Part shown: positions 23,524 through 32,803 of the stretch, piece by piece
Position numbering within the stretch: position 1 is the stretch's first letter
Layout of the letters: every line of letters starts with the position of its first letter
Assembly (NCBI RefSeq): GCF_019745455.1
Contig: NZ_JAIETD010000102.1
Span: 1-64,000 of the forward strand
Source of the DNA: Methylobacterium sp.
Lineage (GTDB): Bacteria > Pseudomonadota > Alphaproteobacteria > Rhizobiales > Beijerinckiaceae
Direction: 5' to 3'
DNA: 64,000 nucleotides
Notes under the pieces: model-generated
Seen by the model: the letters and a program-made list of their open reading frames with translations, nothing else
Told to the model about the DNA's origin: nothing
The model's database searches: none
Program-made: the position numbers and the translations under genes

Positions 23524-25122
23524 TCATTGGGCGTAGGGCGGGAACACGATGTCTTTCTCGACGATCACATTGAAGCGATAGCCGGGACGCACTTCGATGG
23601 TCGGCTGAATGTTGAGGTTCTTCTGGAACGACTGGCGCACTACGCTGCCGAAAGTCGAGGCGGTGTTCTCGATGCCAGCCTGCCCGAGCGAGATCGAAAC
23701 ACCGCCGGCACCGGGATTGCGCGCGGTCGCGATCGCGTACTCGCTGCCGGCGCCGACAAGGCTCAGGAGAAGCGCGGAGCCGTAGGTCCGCAGCTCGTGA
23801 TTGTCGACCCGATCGGCGAAGCCGCCGTAACCTGCCCCGTCAGTGCCGGCCATGCTGCCGAGGTGCAGCGTCGAGCCGTCCGGGAAGGTCAGGTCGGTCC
23901 AGACCACCAGCACCCGCTCCTGGCCGTACGTGACGCCGGAGTCGTACCGGCCGAACAGGCGCGAGCCTTGCGGGATCAGAAGGTAACGGCCGGTCGCGCT
24001 GTCATAGACGTTCTGGTTCACCTGCGCGATCATCCGTCCCGGCAGGTCGGAGTTGACGCCAGTAATCATCGTTGCCGGGATCACAGAGCCCTTCTTCAGC
24101 TCGTAGGGCGACAAGGGCTGCTGGACGAGGTGAGCCAGATAACCTTGGGCATCCGTCTGTTGGGTCAGGAAGCCCAGCTTGCCGGACTGGCCGTTCGGGT
24201 CCTGCTGGACAAACTGCGCCTGTTGCAGCGCGCCGAGATAGGCGGGCGAGAGACCGCCGCCGATGCTGCCGCCATATCCTCCACCAAAGGCCCCGCCGTA
24301 TCCTCCACCATAGCCGGCGCCGTAGCGGCCGTAGCCCGTCGAGGCAGTGGAACCGGGGAACTCGCCGCCGCCCGATGCACCGGCAATGCCGGACCCGCCG
24401 ACCCCCGAGAACCCCTGTCCCGAGATGAGGGCCATGCCGCCGCCGCTTCCACTCGCCCAAGCCGTGCGAACGGTGGGCGGCGGAGGCGCTACGCTGACGC
24501 TGGTCGGAGCCGTACGGGGAACCGGAGCCGCCGCGACCACGCCACTCCTCACAACCGAACCGCCGGGCACCATCCCGTTGCGGACACGATCGGCGGTGCG
24601 GGCATAGCTGCCGCGCGCCATGTCGATCAGGGTCGGCGAGCCGAGCGCCTCCTCGTGGCCCTGGATCGTCGCCAGCTCGATCCGCTGGCGCTCCTGCTCC
24701 AGCCGCTCGGCTCGCTGGAGCGCCATGCGCTTCTTCATCTCCTCCATGGGATCAGTCGCGGTCGAAGCCGTCGCCGCCTGCCTGGTGATCGGGGGCTGAA
24801 CGGTGCCTTCAGGAGTCACGATCGTCTGCGGTGCTGGAGAAGGTGGGGCCGCAGCCTGACGGGCCCCGATCGTCCCATCTGGCCGCCCGGCAGTGAGGCT
24901 ACGGCTGATGGCCTCCGTGCTCTGGCCGCCCATGGCCTTGGGAGCCTCGACCGTTCGCCGGTTCGAGCGGTCGATCGCCACGCTGACCGCGGCCGCCGTC
25001 ACCGCGGTGCCCAGGCCAACCGTGATGAGAAGCGGGATGCGATTAAGACGCCGCACGGGCGCCTTTGCGCGGGCGTGCGAAGCCGCTCCCTGGATGACGG
25101 TCGGATTGGCTGTGGCGCTCAT
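23524..25122 (-). CDS. trbI: TrbI, VirB10-like channel scaffold
   Basis: A 532-residue protein that spans the cell envelope and, with TrbG, forms the outer part of the channel. One membrane helix (LNRIPLLITVGLGTAVTAAAVSVAI) follows a short cytoplasmic tail; a proline/alanine-rich periplasmic linker and a glycine/tyrosine-rich stretch (YGRYGAGYGGGYGGAFGGGY, repeats of GGGYGG) precede the VirB10 beta-barrel domain (LIPQGSRLFGRYDSGVTYGQ, TLHLGSMAGTDGAGYGGFAD). ATG 25122 is chosen over TTG 25158. The Gly-rich repeat in the linker is unusual. It is separated from trbG by about 70 bases, so there is no room for trbH. Confidence 0.93.
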   Translation of the reverse strand: MSATANPTVIQGAASHARAKAPVRRLNRIPLLITVGLGTAVTAAAVSVAIDRSNRRTVEAPKAMGGQSTEAISRSLTAGRPDGTIGARQAAAPPSPAPQTIVTPEGTVQPPITRQAATASTATDPMEEMKKRMALQRAERLEQERQRIELATIQGHEEALGSPTLIDMARGSYARTADRVRNGMVPGGSVVRSGVVAAAPVPRTAPTSVSVAPPPPTVRTAWASGSGGGMALISGQGFSGVGGSGIAGASGGGEFPGSTASTGYGRYGAGYGGGYGGAFGGGYGGSIGGGLSPAYLGALQQAQFVQQDPNGQSGKLGFLTQQTDAQGYLAHLVQQPLSPYELKKGSVIPATMITGVNSDLPGRMIAQVNQNVYDSATGRYLLIPQGSRLFGRYDSGVTYGQERVLVVWTDLTFPDGSTLHLGSMAGTDGAGYGGFADRVDNHELRTYGSALLLSLVGAGSEYAIATARNPGAGGVSISLGQAGIENTASTFGSVVRQSFQKNLNIQPTIEVRPGYRFNVIVEKDIVFPPYAQ

Positions 25123-25192
25123 GGTTGACCTCGTGTTGGAGACGCCCGCCGCGCTCAAGCCCGGCCCGAAATGGCGTCCAGTGAGACTGGGG

Positions 25193-26086
25193 TTAGTTGA
25201 AGATCCGCGTGAAGAAGGCGGCCACCGGGTCCTGCTCGCCGCGGGTGATCGTCACCCGCTCCTGGCTCCACCCGACGCCTGACACCAGGATCGCCCGGTC
25301 AAAGACTTGGTCGACGATGTAGCGATCGTCCTGGAGGCGGTAGTTCACGACCTGCTGCTCGCCCGCGCTGTTGATGACGTGCAGGACCGGAGCCTCGCGG
25401 CTGCGCATGTAGAGCGGCATGTCGAGGAAGGTGCGGACGCCATCGTTGTAGATGCGAACCGGCTTAAAGGCGGCGTTGCCGCTGGCGACATAGCGATCGT
25501 CATAGACCCCGCCGGCCGCGACGGGGCGTCCGATCGGGCCGGTCCCACGGGCCTGCGTCACGGTCTTGTCCGGAGGGTATTCGAACCCCACCCGATCCAT
25601 GTAGGGGCCGCGCACGGACTTGAGGCGGATCGAATAGGTACGTCGGTTCGTGGTGACGATCATGGTGGTGTTCAGGCCGGCGCCGTTCGGCTTGACCACG
25701 AGGTGGGCAATCTCACCCGGCCCGGCGCCGCCCGAGGTCGCAGGCGCGATCTTCCAGCGCACGGTGTCGCCCAGGTTCACGTCCTTGACGATCTCGCCGG
25801 CCTCGAACTCGATGTCGCATACCTGCAAAGGGGCGCACACGACCGTTGGCTGGGAGTGGCCGAAGGCGAACAGGACCTTGCCATCAGGGCCGGTCCGCAG
25901 CACCGCCTTCTTGGTCCGCCATTGGTTGGCGCGCGCCACGGCTGCCTGCTCGGACGCGGTGAGTTCAACGGTCGGCGCGACCACGACGCCATCCTGCTCG
26001 ACGGGTTCGGCAGCATAATCGGCACCCCAGGCCGCGCTGGTCGACGCGACCGCCACGATGGCGAGCGCAGAAACAATAGCCTTCAT
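25193..26086 (-). CDS. trbG: TrbG, VirB9-like outer channel protein
   Basis: A 297-residue exported protein; ATG 26086 gives a clean signal peptide (MKAIVSALAIVAVASTSAAWG). Family features include KVLFAFGHSQPTVVCAPLQVCDIEFEAGE and LVVKPNGAGLNTTMIVTTNRRTYSIRLK, and a C-terminal FLDMPLYMRSREAPVLHVIN ... VDQVFDRAILVSGVG. VirB9 homologues join VirB10/TrbI in the outer-membrane core. It lies in the usual place between trbF and trbI. Confidence 0.93.
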   Translation of the reverse strand: MKAIVSALAIVAVASTSAAWGADYAAEPVEQDGVVVAPTVELTASEQAAVARANQWRTKKAVLRTGPDGKVLFAFGHSQPTVVCAPLQVCDIEFEAGEIVKDVNLGDTVRWKIAPATSGGAGPGEIAHLVVKPNGAGLNTTMIVTTNRRTYSIRLKSVRGPYMDRVGFEYPPDKTVTQARGTGPIGRPVAAGGVYDDRYVASGNAAFKPVRIYNDGVRTFLDMPLYMRSREAPVLHVINSAGEQQVVNYRLQDDRYIVDQVFDRAILVSGVGWSQERVTITRGEQDPVAAFFTRIFN

Positions 26087-26138
26087 GGTTGGAGTGCCCC
26101 GCACCTATGTTCTTGTTGGTCTTGGCTCTTCGCGCTGC

Positions 26139-26831
26139 TCAGAGCTGCTGCACCCAGTCGAAGTCCTTGATGTAGAGACCGATTGGGTTGGCCCGGATCA
26201 CCGCCTCGGATTGAGGGGGGATCATCTGCACCTGCGCTACGCCCTTCATGGCGATCCGGCTCCTCTCGTCGCCGTTCGGCTTGCGGACGATCTCGATCCA
26301 GTCGACCTGGTAGCTCGTCTCGGAGAGCGGCACGACCGAACGGACCTGGACGGAAACCGTTTCGGTGAGCGCCCGAACGAAGGGGTCCTGGCCCTCCGTC
26401 CGGAAGTAGCTCGTGATCTTGTTGGTCGCCGGATCGCCGGTGATGAGGAAGCCGTAGAGGCGCTCGACGTTGCGCTTGAGGACGGTCCCGTCGGTCGTGA
26501 CCGAGCGAAAGTTGGTCACGAAGTCGCCGAGGAGGTTCTGAACGACACGGCGATCGGCATACTCGATCCGCTCGGGGAAGCCGGCGAATACCGGCATGCC
26601 GATCTTATCGACCGCAATGACGAAGGGCTGGTAGGTGGTGTTCTGCCTGATCCAGAGCGCGTAGCCCGTGCTCATGGTGGCGAGCCCCAGGCAGAGGAAG
26701 GCCATGATCTGCCACATCCGGGCCTGCCGGATGTAGGAGCCGTAACGCTCGTTCCACTCGCGCCTCGCCGCCACATAGGGGTTCTCGGCTGTGGCGTTGG
26801 AATAAGACTCGGGCAAGGACGTCGGCGACAT
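26139..26831 (-). CDS. trbF: TrbF, VirB8-like inner-membrane assembly protein
   Basis: A 230-residue protein with a soluble N-terminus (ENPYVAARREWNERYGSYIRQA), one membrane helix (MWQIMAFLCLGLATMSTGYALWI) and a periplasmic VirB8 domain (VQNLLGDFVTNFRSVTTD; SYFRTEGQDPF; YQVDWIEIVRKPNG). It nucleates channel assembly. AAGGGG 4 bases from the ATG supports the start. It follows trbL after 26 bases. Confidence 0.95.
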   Translation of the reverse strand: MSPTSLPESYSNATAENPYVAARREWNERYGSYIRQARMWQIMAFLCLGLATMSTGYALWIRQNTTYQPFVIAVDKIGMPVFAGFPERIEYADRRVVQNLLGDFVTNFRSVTTDGTVLKRNVERLYGFLITGDPATNKITSYFRTEGQDPFVRALTETVSVQVRSVVPLSETSYQVDWIEIVRKPNGDERSRIAMKGVAQVQMIPPQSEAVIRANPIGLYIKDFDWVQQL

Positions 26832-26857
26832 AGAAGCCCCTTGGGATCAAAATCGCG

Positions 26858-28723
26858 CTACGAACGCGGCGTTGTGGTCTTGGTGGATGTGAAGGCGAGC
26901 GGACGCGACTTCGGCGGCGGCACGCTGCTCACGTAGGTCGCCGACGGCACTCGCTCCGACGGCAGTGCGGTCGTGGTCGTGGGGGCTCCCCCGGCCGGAG
27001 CACCTGAACGAAGCGACGGATTGAGGACGGCCTCGCTGCCCGCCTGGACGGGGGGTCGCGCGGGCGCATCCGAAGATAAGGTCTCGGTCATGGCAGGCGG
27101 TGCGCCCGTCGAGACGGCCGCTGCGACGTCCCGGAGAGTGTTGCTACCCGCCTCTGCGGCTGCGAGTGATGAGCCGCCGAACGCCTCGCTGGGCGCAGGC
27201 GCAGCCCCGCCGCCCGCCTGCGGCAGGCTGAGCGCAGCAGCCAGGGCCTGCCCGGGCGAGAACCCGGGAGGAGCGGTTGGCGCCCTCGGCGCGGCCGGAG
27301 CCTGGGAGACGACCACAGGAGCAGTGGCGCCGGCGACGGTGCGGGCAGCCGTGGACGAGGACTGGCCGGGCGGCGCCGCGGAGTTGGCCTCGGCTTTGCC
27401 GGTTCCGGCCGGCGCCGCGGCTGGCCCTGCAAAACCGGCCGGGCTGCTCGTCCCACGCGACCCGCCGCCGAAACCGGAGTTGTCACTCGTCCCTCGCCCT
27501 GCCCCGCCACCGGTAGGCGACGAGGGCGGACGGCCGCCCCCGCTCCCCGACGTCAGCATCGGCTGCGACGCGCGGGCAGCGCGTGCGCCGGACGAGCCTC
27601 CCGGGGCTGCGAGGCGGGCCGCCTGCTGATTGCCCAGACGGAGCTTCGAGGCCGCGTTGCCCATCACGGAGCCCATCCGGGAGCCCGGAACGCTTGCCGC
27701 GCGGTCGAAAGCCGCTCCGGCGACCGCGCCGATCGCCCGGCCCGCCATCTGCCCGATGCTCCCGCCGCCCCGAGCGGCGGCAACGCCCACGGCCGCAGGG
27801 CCTGCCACCGCGCCCATCGCAGCGCCAGCGGCGCCGGCGGCCACGCCCAGGAGCGTGGTGTTGCTGCCGACGGACGAGCCCACCACGACCGATTGAAGCA
27901 TCGAGGGCAGGGCTTTCGTGACGGCGAGCAGCACGATGGCTACACCCACGACGGTGTAGATTTCGGTGTTGCTGGTGTTGCTGAAGTTCCTCACCGTCTC
28001 CGAGATGATCGACTGACCGATCGAGACGACGAGCCCCATGACCATGAGCTTCAAGCCAACGGATATGGCGTAGGTCAGGTACTTGATCGCATAGTCTTTG
28101 GTGAAGCCGCTGCCCCCGAAACCAAGCAGGATGATCCCTGCATAGGTCACGATCCACATCTCCACCGTGGTCACGATGACGATCGCGGCAATGAGCGCGA
28201 AGCACACAACGACCACGAGCGCCGCGATCAGCAGGGCGACCGACTTGCCGCTGTCCGTCCAGAACGAAACATTGTCGGCGAGCTTCTGAGCGACCTGCAC
28301 GCCGGCGTTGAAGATGTCGGACGGCTTGAACCCGACGCCGCCCGCGTTCTGGGCGATCTGCCGGAAGCTCTTGATGACCGCATCGACGACCGCGGGGCCC
28401 TGGTCGAGGATGAAGTAGAAGATGCCGACGACCAGGATACGTTTGACGACCTCCGAGGCGAAGTTCTGAATCCCCGACCCGGAGAGCGCGAGGAAAATCG
28501 CGCTGACGGCGAACTCGATCGCCGCCAAGATCCAGAAGAGGCTGATGGCCGCCGACTTGATGGCGCTTTCCCACCTGGAGGTCGCCGCCTGGAATCTGTC
28601 GACGAGCGAGTCGAGGACCTGGCCCGCCTGCGCCTGCGCATCGGCAGGCATGGCGACGACGAACATGGCCACTGCCAGGAGGCCGAGAACCGCCGGAAGG
28701 GCCGGGTTCGCACGCCGTCTCAT
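26858..28723 (-). CDS. trbL: TrbL, VirB6-like polytopic channel protein
   Basis: A 621-residue inner-membrane protein. A signal-like first helix (PAVLGLLAVAMFVVAMPADAQA) is followed by helices ISLFWILAAIEFAVSAIFLAL, ILVVGIFYFILDQGPAV, VALLIAALVVVVCFALIAAIVIV and others to about residue 330. The remaining ~290 residues are a low-complexity Gly/Ala/Ser/Pro tail, normal for TrbL. ATG 28723 with GAGGA 7 bases upstream is chosen; a longer frame overlapping trbK is rejected because it has no hydrophobic start of its own. It is thought to guide DNA through the inner membrane. Confidence 0.92.
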   Translation of the reverse strand: MRRRANPALPAVLGLLAVAMFVVAMPADAQAQAGQVLDSLVDRFQAATSRWESAIKSAAISLFWILAAIEFAVSAIFLALSGSGIQNFASEVVKRILVVGIFYFILDQGPAVVDAVIKSFRQIAQNAGGVGFKPSDIFNAGVQVAQKLADNVSFWTDSGKSVALLIAALVVVVCFALIAAIVIVTTVEMWIVTYAGIILLGFGGSGFTKDYAIKYLTYAISVGLKLMVMGLVVSIGQSIISETVRNFSNTSNTEIYTVVGVAIVLLAVTKALPSMLQSVVVGSSVGSNTTLLGVAAGAAGAAMGAVAGPAAVGVAAARGGGSIGQMAGRAIGAVAGAAFDRAASVPGSRMGSVMGNAASKLRLGNQQAARLAAPGGSSGARAARASQPMLTSGSGGGRPPSSPTGGGAGRGTSDNSGFGGGSRGTSSPAGFAGPAAAPAGTGKAEANSAAPPGQSSSTAARTVAGATAPVVVSQAPAAPRAPTAPPGFSPGQALAAALSLPQAGGGAAPAPSEAFGGSSLAAAEAGSNTLRDVAAAVSTGAPPAMTETLSSDAPARPPVQAGSEAVLNPSLRSGAPAGGAPTTTTALPSERVPSATYVSSVPPPKSRPLAFTSTKTTTPRS

Positions 28724-28758
28724 CGAAGTCCTCGTCTTGCTCGCTGGGTGCGAGGTCG

Positions 28759-28914
28759 TCAGTATTCTTTCCCGCAATCGAGGCAGGCCGGCCGGTCGTT
28801 CCGGAAGTAGGCCGCCTCGGCGCTCGCGGTTTTCGCCTGCATGAAGGCCCAAAAGCCCGCAGCGCCGAGACCTGCTACGACGATCAGCGCGATAACGACG
28901 ATCTTGAGGTTCAT
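28759..28914 (-). CDS. trbK: TrbK-like small membrane protein
   Basis: A 51-residue protein in the trbK position: one membrane helix (LKIVVIALIVVAGLGAAGFWAFM) and a short periplasmic tail with the pair PACLDCGKEY. The ATG overlaps the trbJ stop by one base (TGATG) and GAAAGGA lies upstream. TrbK of IncP and Ti plasmids is the entry-exclusion factor and is often a lipoprotein; this one has no lipobox but a CxxC, so exclusion activity is an inference from position and size. Confidence 0.6.
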   Translation of the reverse strand: MNLKIVVIALIVVAGLGAAGFWAFMQAKTASAEAAYFRNDRPACLDCGKEY

Positions 28915-29735
28915 CAGTATTCCTTTCCCCCTTCGATGCTGACCGGAGCCGTGCTCTGGAAATATCGGCGATCGGCCGCCTGCTGCTGCTCCTCGATGGC
29001 CTGCCGCCGGCCGAACACCTGGCCGAACATCACCGTCTGCTGCGCGATGAGTGCGCGCAGCTTGAGCATCTGATCGACCTGGAGGCTCGCCAGGGAATGC
29101 CCGACCTGGAGCGCCCGCATCTGGCCGTCAGCTGTCTCGGACTGGCCCTGGAGCCTCTTGAGGAGGTCCGCGTCCAGCGTGAGCTGGTCGCCCGTGAGGT
29201 TCGCAGTCTTAAGCGTGCTGGCGATCGTGTCGCGCTGCGTGGTCGACCACGAGGAGTAGGCTTGGGAAAACGAACCGCCCGTGAGGTTCTGGCCCAGGAA
29301 CGTGTCGTAGCTGCTGAAGCGCTGCCGAAACACGCCGTCGATGTTCCCCATGCTGAAGGCGAGCCCCTGCCCCTGCTGGGTCAGTTGAGCCAAGCGGCCA
29401 ATGTCGCTCTGAGCTTGATCCCAGATGCGCTGCGGCAACGCCGCCGTGTTTTGCAGCATGGTCTGGTACATTCGCAGCTGGTTCTGGATTTGCTGGATCT
29501 GGTTCGTGATCTGCTGAGCGAATTGGGCCGATTGCCTGATCTGCTCGCCCCCCATCTGCACCAGTTGCGCGTTGTTCATGATCTGCGTCCATTCGGTCGC
29601 AAACTGCGCCTGCTGGACGAGACTCGGGGGCGCGAGACCGAGCGGCGCGACACCGAGGCCCGGCGCAGCAACGGCGAGGGCCGGGGCAAGGGTCGCAGCC
29701 GCCAGCATGGCCGCCTTCAGCTGATGGTTCGGCAT
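28914..29735 (-). CDS. trbJ: TrbJ, VirB5-like pilus-associated protein
   Basis: A 273-residue exported protein. Signal peptide MPNHQLKAAMLAAATLAPALAVAAPG; then a long coiled-coil-like region rich in Gln and Asn (EQIRQSAQFAQQITNQIQQI, LRMYQTMLQNTAALPQRIWD), and DTFLGQNL ... YSSWSTTQRDTI. TrbJ/VirB5 proteins sit at the pilus tip or in the periplasm. ATG 29735 is one base after the trbE stop. In related Trb systems TrbJ also contributes to entry exclusion. Confidence 0.9.
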   Translation of the reverse strand: MPNHQLKAAMLAAATLAPALAVAAPGLGVAPLGLAPPSLVQQAQFATEWTQIMNNAQLVQMGGEQIRQSAQFAQQITNQIQQIQNQLRMYQTMLQNTAALPQRIWDQAQSDIGRLAQLTQQGQGLAFSMGNIDGVFRQRFSSYDTFLGQNLTGGSFSQAYSSWSTTQRDTIASTLKTANLTGDQLTLDADLLKRLQGQSETADGQMRALQVGHSLASLQVDQMLKLRALIAQQTVMFGQVFGRRQAIEEQQQAADRRYFQSTAPVSIEGGKEY

Positions 29736-29736
29736 G

Positions 29737-32154
29737 TCACAGCCCCCTTTCGTTGAGCCAGCGGGCCGGCCAATCGGACCCGAACCGGGCTTCGAGCTCG
29801 CACACGCGGCGGAGGTCGTCCTTGCCGGTCGCGCCGACGAAGCTAAGCCCCACCGGGCCCAGCGCGAGGTCGAACAAGCGCCGGCCGTCGGGCTGGACGA
29901 GGTAGTAGTGTTGCTTCGGCGTGGCGCTCGCAACGATCTCGATCTGACGCTCGTTGAGGCCGAAATCTCTGTAGAAATCGACCGTCCCGGCCTCCTTCGC
30001 GGCATGGTTCGGAAGGAAAATCTTGGTCGGGCAGCTTTCTTTGATGACGTCGACGATGCCTGAGTTCGCGGCGTCGCTGAGAGACTGCGTCGCCAGAACG
30101 ACCGCGCAGTTCGCCTTGCGCAGCACCTTCAGCCACTCGCGGACCTTGTCGCGGAAGGTCGGGTGCCCGAGCGCGATCCAGGCCTCGTCGATGATGAAGA
30201 GGCTCGGCTGGCCCTCGAGCCGGCTTTCCATGCGATGGAACAGGTAAAGCAGGACCGGAATGACGATCCGGTCGCCCATTGCCATCAGCTCCTCGATCTC
30301 GAAGGTCTGGAATGCCTCGAAGTCGAGCGTGTCGGCCTCGCTGTCGAGGAGCGACCCCAACGGACCCTCCATCGTGTAGGGCTCGATCGCCTCCCGGAGC
30401 TCCTTGGACTGCAAGGTGGTGTGGAAGTCGGAGAGCGTCTTGGCCGTCCGCGACTGGCGCGTGATGGTGAGGGCGCGCTGGATCTCGTTGCGGAGCTCCG
30501 GCGTGAGCGTGACGTTCTGCAACTCCACGAGCGTCGAGACCCACTCGGCCGCCCATGCCTGATCGGCGTCGGTTGCAATGCTGCCGAGCGGGCAGAAGGC
30601 GAGCGTCCCGTCCGAGCCGCCGATATCGTAGTGCTTGCCCCCGACGGCCAGCGTCAGCGGCAACATGGAGCGGCCCTTGTCGACCGCGAAGACCTGCGCC
30701 TCGGGATAGCGCCGAAACTGCGCCGCGATGAGGCCGAGCAGCGTCGACTTGCCCGAGCCGGTCGGGCCGAAGATCGCCGTGTGGCCCAGGTCGCCCGAGT
30801 GCAGGTTGAGGCGCATGGGAGTCGAGCCCGTCGTGGCCACCTGCATGAGCGGGGGAGAGTCCGGCGGATAGAACGGGCACGGATTGACGGCGTGCCCCGC
30901 CCAGACGGCGTTGATCGGCAGCATGTCGGCCAGGTTGAGGGTGTGGATCATCGGCCGGCGGATGTTCTGAACACCATGGCCGGGGAGGGAGCCGAGATAG
31001 GCTTCGGTCGCGTTGATGGTTTCGATGCGGGCCGAAAAGCCGATGCGCTGAAGCTCCTTGCGAACGGCCTGCGCATCCTGTTCCGCCTGATGCAGGTCCG
31101 CGCCGTGAATGACGATGTTGGGCGTGTAGTAGCCGTAGGTGACGAGGTTGGAGGCCGCCTCGGACATCGCCGACTCGACCTCGCCGACCATCGCCACCGC
31201 GTCCTGATCGACGACCCCACCGTGCGGATTGAAAACCTGGTTCAGGAAGGAGCGGGTCTTCTGCGCCCACTTTCGGCGGTGCTTGGCGAGGTGTTTCTGG
31301 ACGTCAATGGCGTCGAGGCCAATGAAGCGGGTCGACCAGCGATAGGGGATCGCCAGCTGGTCGAGCACGTTCAGGATGCCGGAATGCGAGTCGCTCGGGA
31401 ACCCGTCGATCGCCACCACGACGATATACTTGTCGCCGATCATGGGCGTGATCGCCGACACGAACTCGTCGCCCAAAAGAGCATCGAGATACATGGGGAT
31501 CGGCGGCAGGGCGATCGGATGATCGTTGCCGGTAACGCAGAAGTTAAGATGCTGCAAAAGGCGGTCGAAGACCCGTGTGTGGCCCTGATCGTCCATCACC
31601 TCTACGGCGCCGAGCGGCTCGACGCGGAAGACGTTGTCGAGGGCCTTCTCGATCTCCTCGCAGGTGCGCTTGAACGTGCGGAGCATCACGTCGGCGTAGC
31701 TCTCGCGGCGCCCGCCCGTCTCGGTATACATCATGCTCGCCACCTTCGAGGCGCGCATGTCGGGCGGGTTGTAGGTGAGCACGAACACGTGCCGGCTCTC
31801 GAAGAATGAACCCGCGGCCTGGAAGCGCGCGCGGCGCTCCTCGTCGATGGCGCGAGACACCCAGTCCGGGAAGGCGGACCGGGAGGGGTCCGGATAGCTG
31901 ACCGCCGGCGTGCGGATCGCGTCGACATGGAGCATATAGCCCGTGCCGAGGCGAGCCAGGATCGCGTTGAGCTGGGCGCTCAAATGGTCGCGCTCGAGCG
32001 CCGTGGCGCTCTCCGTGTCCGGCCCGTCATACTGCCAGGCCGTCATCAGAGAGCCGTCCTTGTTGAGGACGATGCCGTCCTCGACCACGGCCGCGTAGTT
32101 CAAGAGGTCCGAGAACCCGCGCTTGTGCGGACGGTATTGCTTGAGCGCCAGCAT
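29737..32154 (-). CDS. trbE: TrbE, VirB4-like ATPase
   Basis: An 805-residue ATPase that energises channel and pilus assembly. It opens LKQYRPHKRGFSDLLNYAA, carries the CagE/VirB4 N-domain, then Walker A GPTGSGKST at about residue 460 and Walker B LFIIDEAWIAL, followed by VLATQSLSDAANSGI. Length is normal for TrbE. It starts 3 bases after trbD. Confidence 0.96.
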   Translation of the reverse strand: MLALKQYRPHKRGFSDLLNYAAVVEDGIVLNKDGSLMTAWQYDGPDTESATALERDHLSAQLNAILARLGTGYMLHVDAIRTPAVSYPDPSRSAFPDWVSRAIDEERRARFQAAGSFFESRHVFVLTYNPPDMRASKVASMMYTETGGRRESYADVMLRTFKRTCEEIEKALDNVFRVEPLGAVEVMDDQGHTRVFDRLLQHLNFCVTGNDHPIALPPIPMYLDALLGDEFVSAITPMIGDKYIVVVAIDGFPSDSHSGILNVLDQLAIPYRWSTRFIGLDAIDVQKHLAKHRRKWAQKTRSFLNQVFNPHGGVVDQDAVAMVGEVESAMSEAASNLVTYGYYTPNIVIHGADLHQAEQDAQAVRKELQRIGFSARIETINATEAYLGSLPGHGVQNIRRPMIHTLNLADMLPINAVWAGHAVNPCPFYPPDSPPLMQVATTGSTPMRLNLHSGDLGHTAIFGPTGSGKSTLLGLIAAQFRRYPEAQVFAVDKGRSMLPLTLAVGGKHYDIGGSDGTLAFCPLGSIATDADQAWAAEWVSTLVELQNVTLTPELRNEIQRALTITRQSRTAKTLSDFHTTLQSKELREAIEPYTMEGPLGSLLDSEADTLDFEAFQTFEIEELMAMGDRIVIPVLLYLFHRMESRLEGQPSLFIIDEAWIALGHPTFRDKVREWLKVLRKANCAVVLATQSLSDAANSGIVDVIKESCPTKIFLPNHAAKEAGTVDFYRDFGLNERQIEIVASATPKQHYYLVQPDGRRLFDLALGPVGLSFVGATGKDDLRRVCELEARFGSDWPARWLNERGL

Positions 32155-32157
32155 GGA

Positions 32158-32445
32158 TCAGGTCCTCACGAAAGGCCCGGATTTCGCGTCGTAATGCTGC
32201 GAGTACTTGATGTGCCGCAGGTAGAGGTTCCGCATGAGGGGGTCCGCTTTCGCCATCCAGCGTAGGCCCCACATTCCGAAGAACCAGACGACGATCCCGA
32301 TCACGACCGTGTACCAGGAGGCCAGAAGCACGATCAGGAAGGCGGTCGAGAGGATCGTCACGAGGACGAGTTCCCGATCACCCCCCATCAGCAGGTTCGG
32401 CCGGTTCAGGGCGCGGTAGATCGGGATCTGCCGCAGCTCAGCCAT
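32158..32445 (-). CDS. trbD: TrbD, VirB3-like membrane protein
   Basis: A 95-residue protein: IPIYRALNRPNLLMGGDREL is the typical VirB3/TrbD opening, followed by two adjoining membrane helices (LVLVTILSTAFLIVLLASWY, VVIGIVVWFFGMWGLRWMA). The start overlaps trbC by 8 bases. It links the pilus subunit with the VirB4-type ATPase. Confidence 0.92.
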   Translation of the reverse strand: MAELRQIPIYRALNRPNLLMGGDRELVLVTILSTAFLIVLLASWYTVVIGIVVWFFGMWGLRWMAKADPLMRNLYLRHIKYSQHYDAKSGPFVRT

Positions 32446-32803
32446 GCGCGGCGCCCACCAGCGTCGAGACCGGCGCGCCGATCGATGAGGACGTCGAGCC
32501 GTAGAGGGTGGTGAGCAGGTTCGAGCCGCCGAGGAGGAAGCCGCAGGCCAGAACGACGAGGGCGGCCCGACGGGCGAAGTCCGTCATCTCGCCGCCGAAC
32601 ACCAGCATGGCGCCACCGGCGAAGAACGCGATCACGCCCACCGCGAGCGCCACCGGGCCCGAGAGCGAGTCCTTGACCTTGTTGAGCGGGGTTTCCCAGG
32701 GCAGGCCGCCGCCCGAGGAAGCGAAGGCCGGGTCGGTGACGAGCGTGACGGCCAGGACGGCCACCAGCGCGAAAAGAACGAGGTTCACGGTCTTAGGCGA
32801 CAT
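32438..32803 (-). CDS. trbC: TrbC, conjugative pilin precursor
   Basis: A 121-residue pilin precursor. It has a signal peptide (VNLVLFALVAVLAVTLVTDPAFAS) and two hydrophobic helices (GPVALAVGVIAFFAGGAMLVFG and AALVVLACGFLLGGSNLLTTLYG). TraF is expected to trim and perhaps cyclise it. ATG 32803 follows AGGAG by 7 bases, which favours it over GTG 32806. It overlaps the trbB end by 11 bases. Confidence 0.93.
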   Translation of the reverse strand: MSPKTVNLVLFALVAVLAVTLVTDPAFASSGGGLPWETPLNKVKDSLSGPVALAVGVIAFFAGGAMLVFGGEMTDFARRAALVVLACGFLLGGSNLLTTLYGSTSSSIGAPVSTLVGAAHG

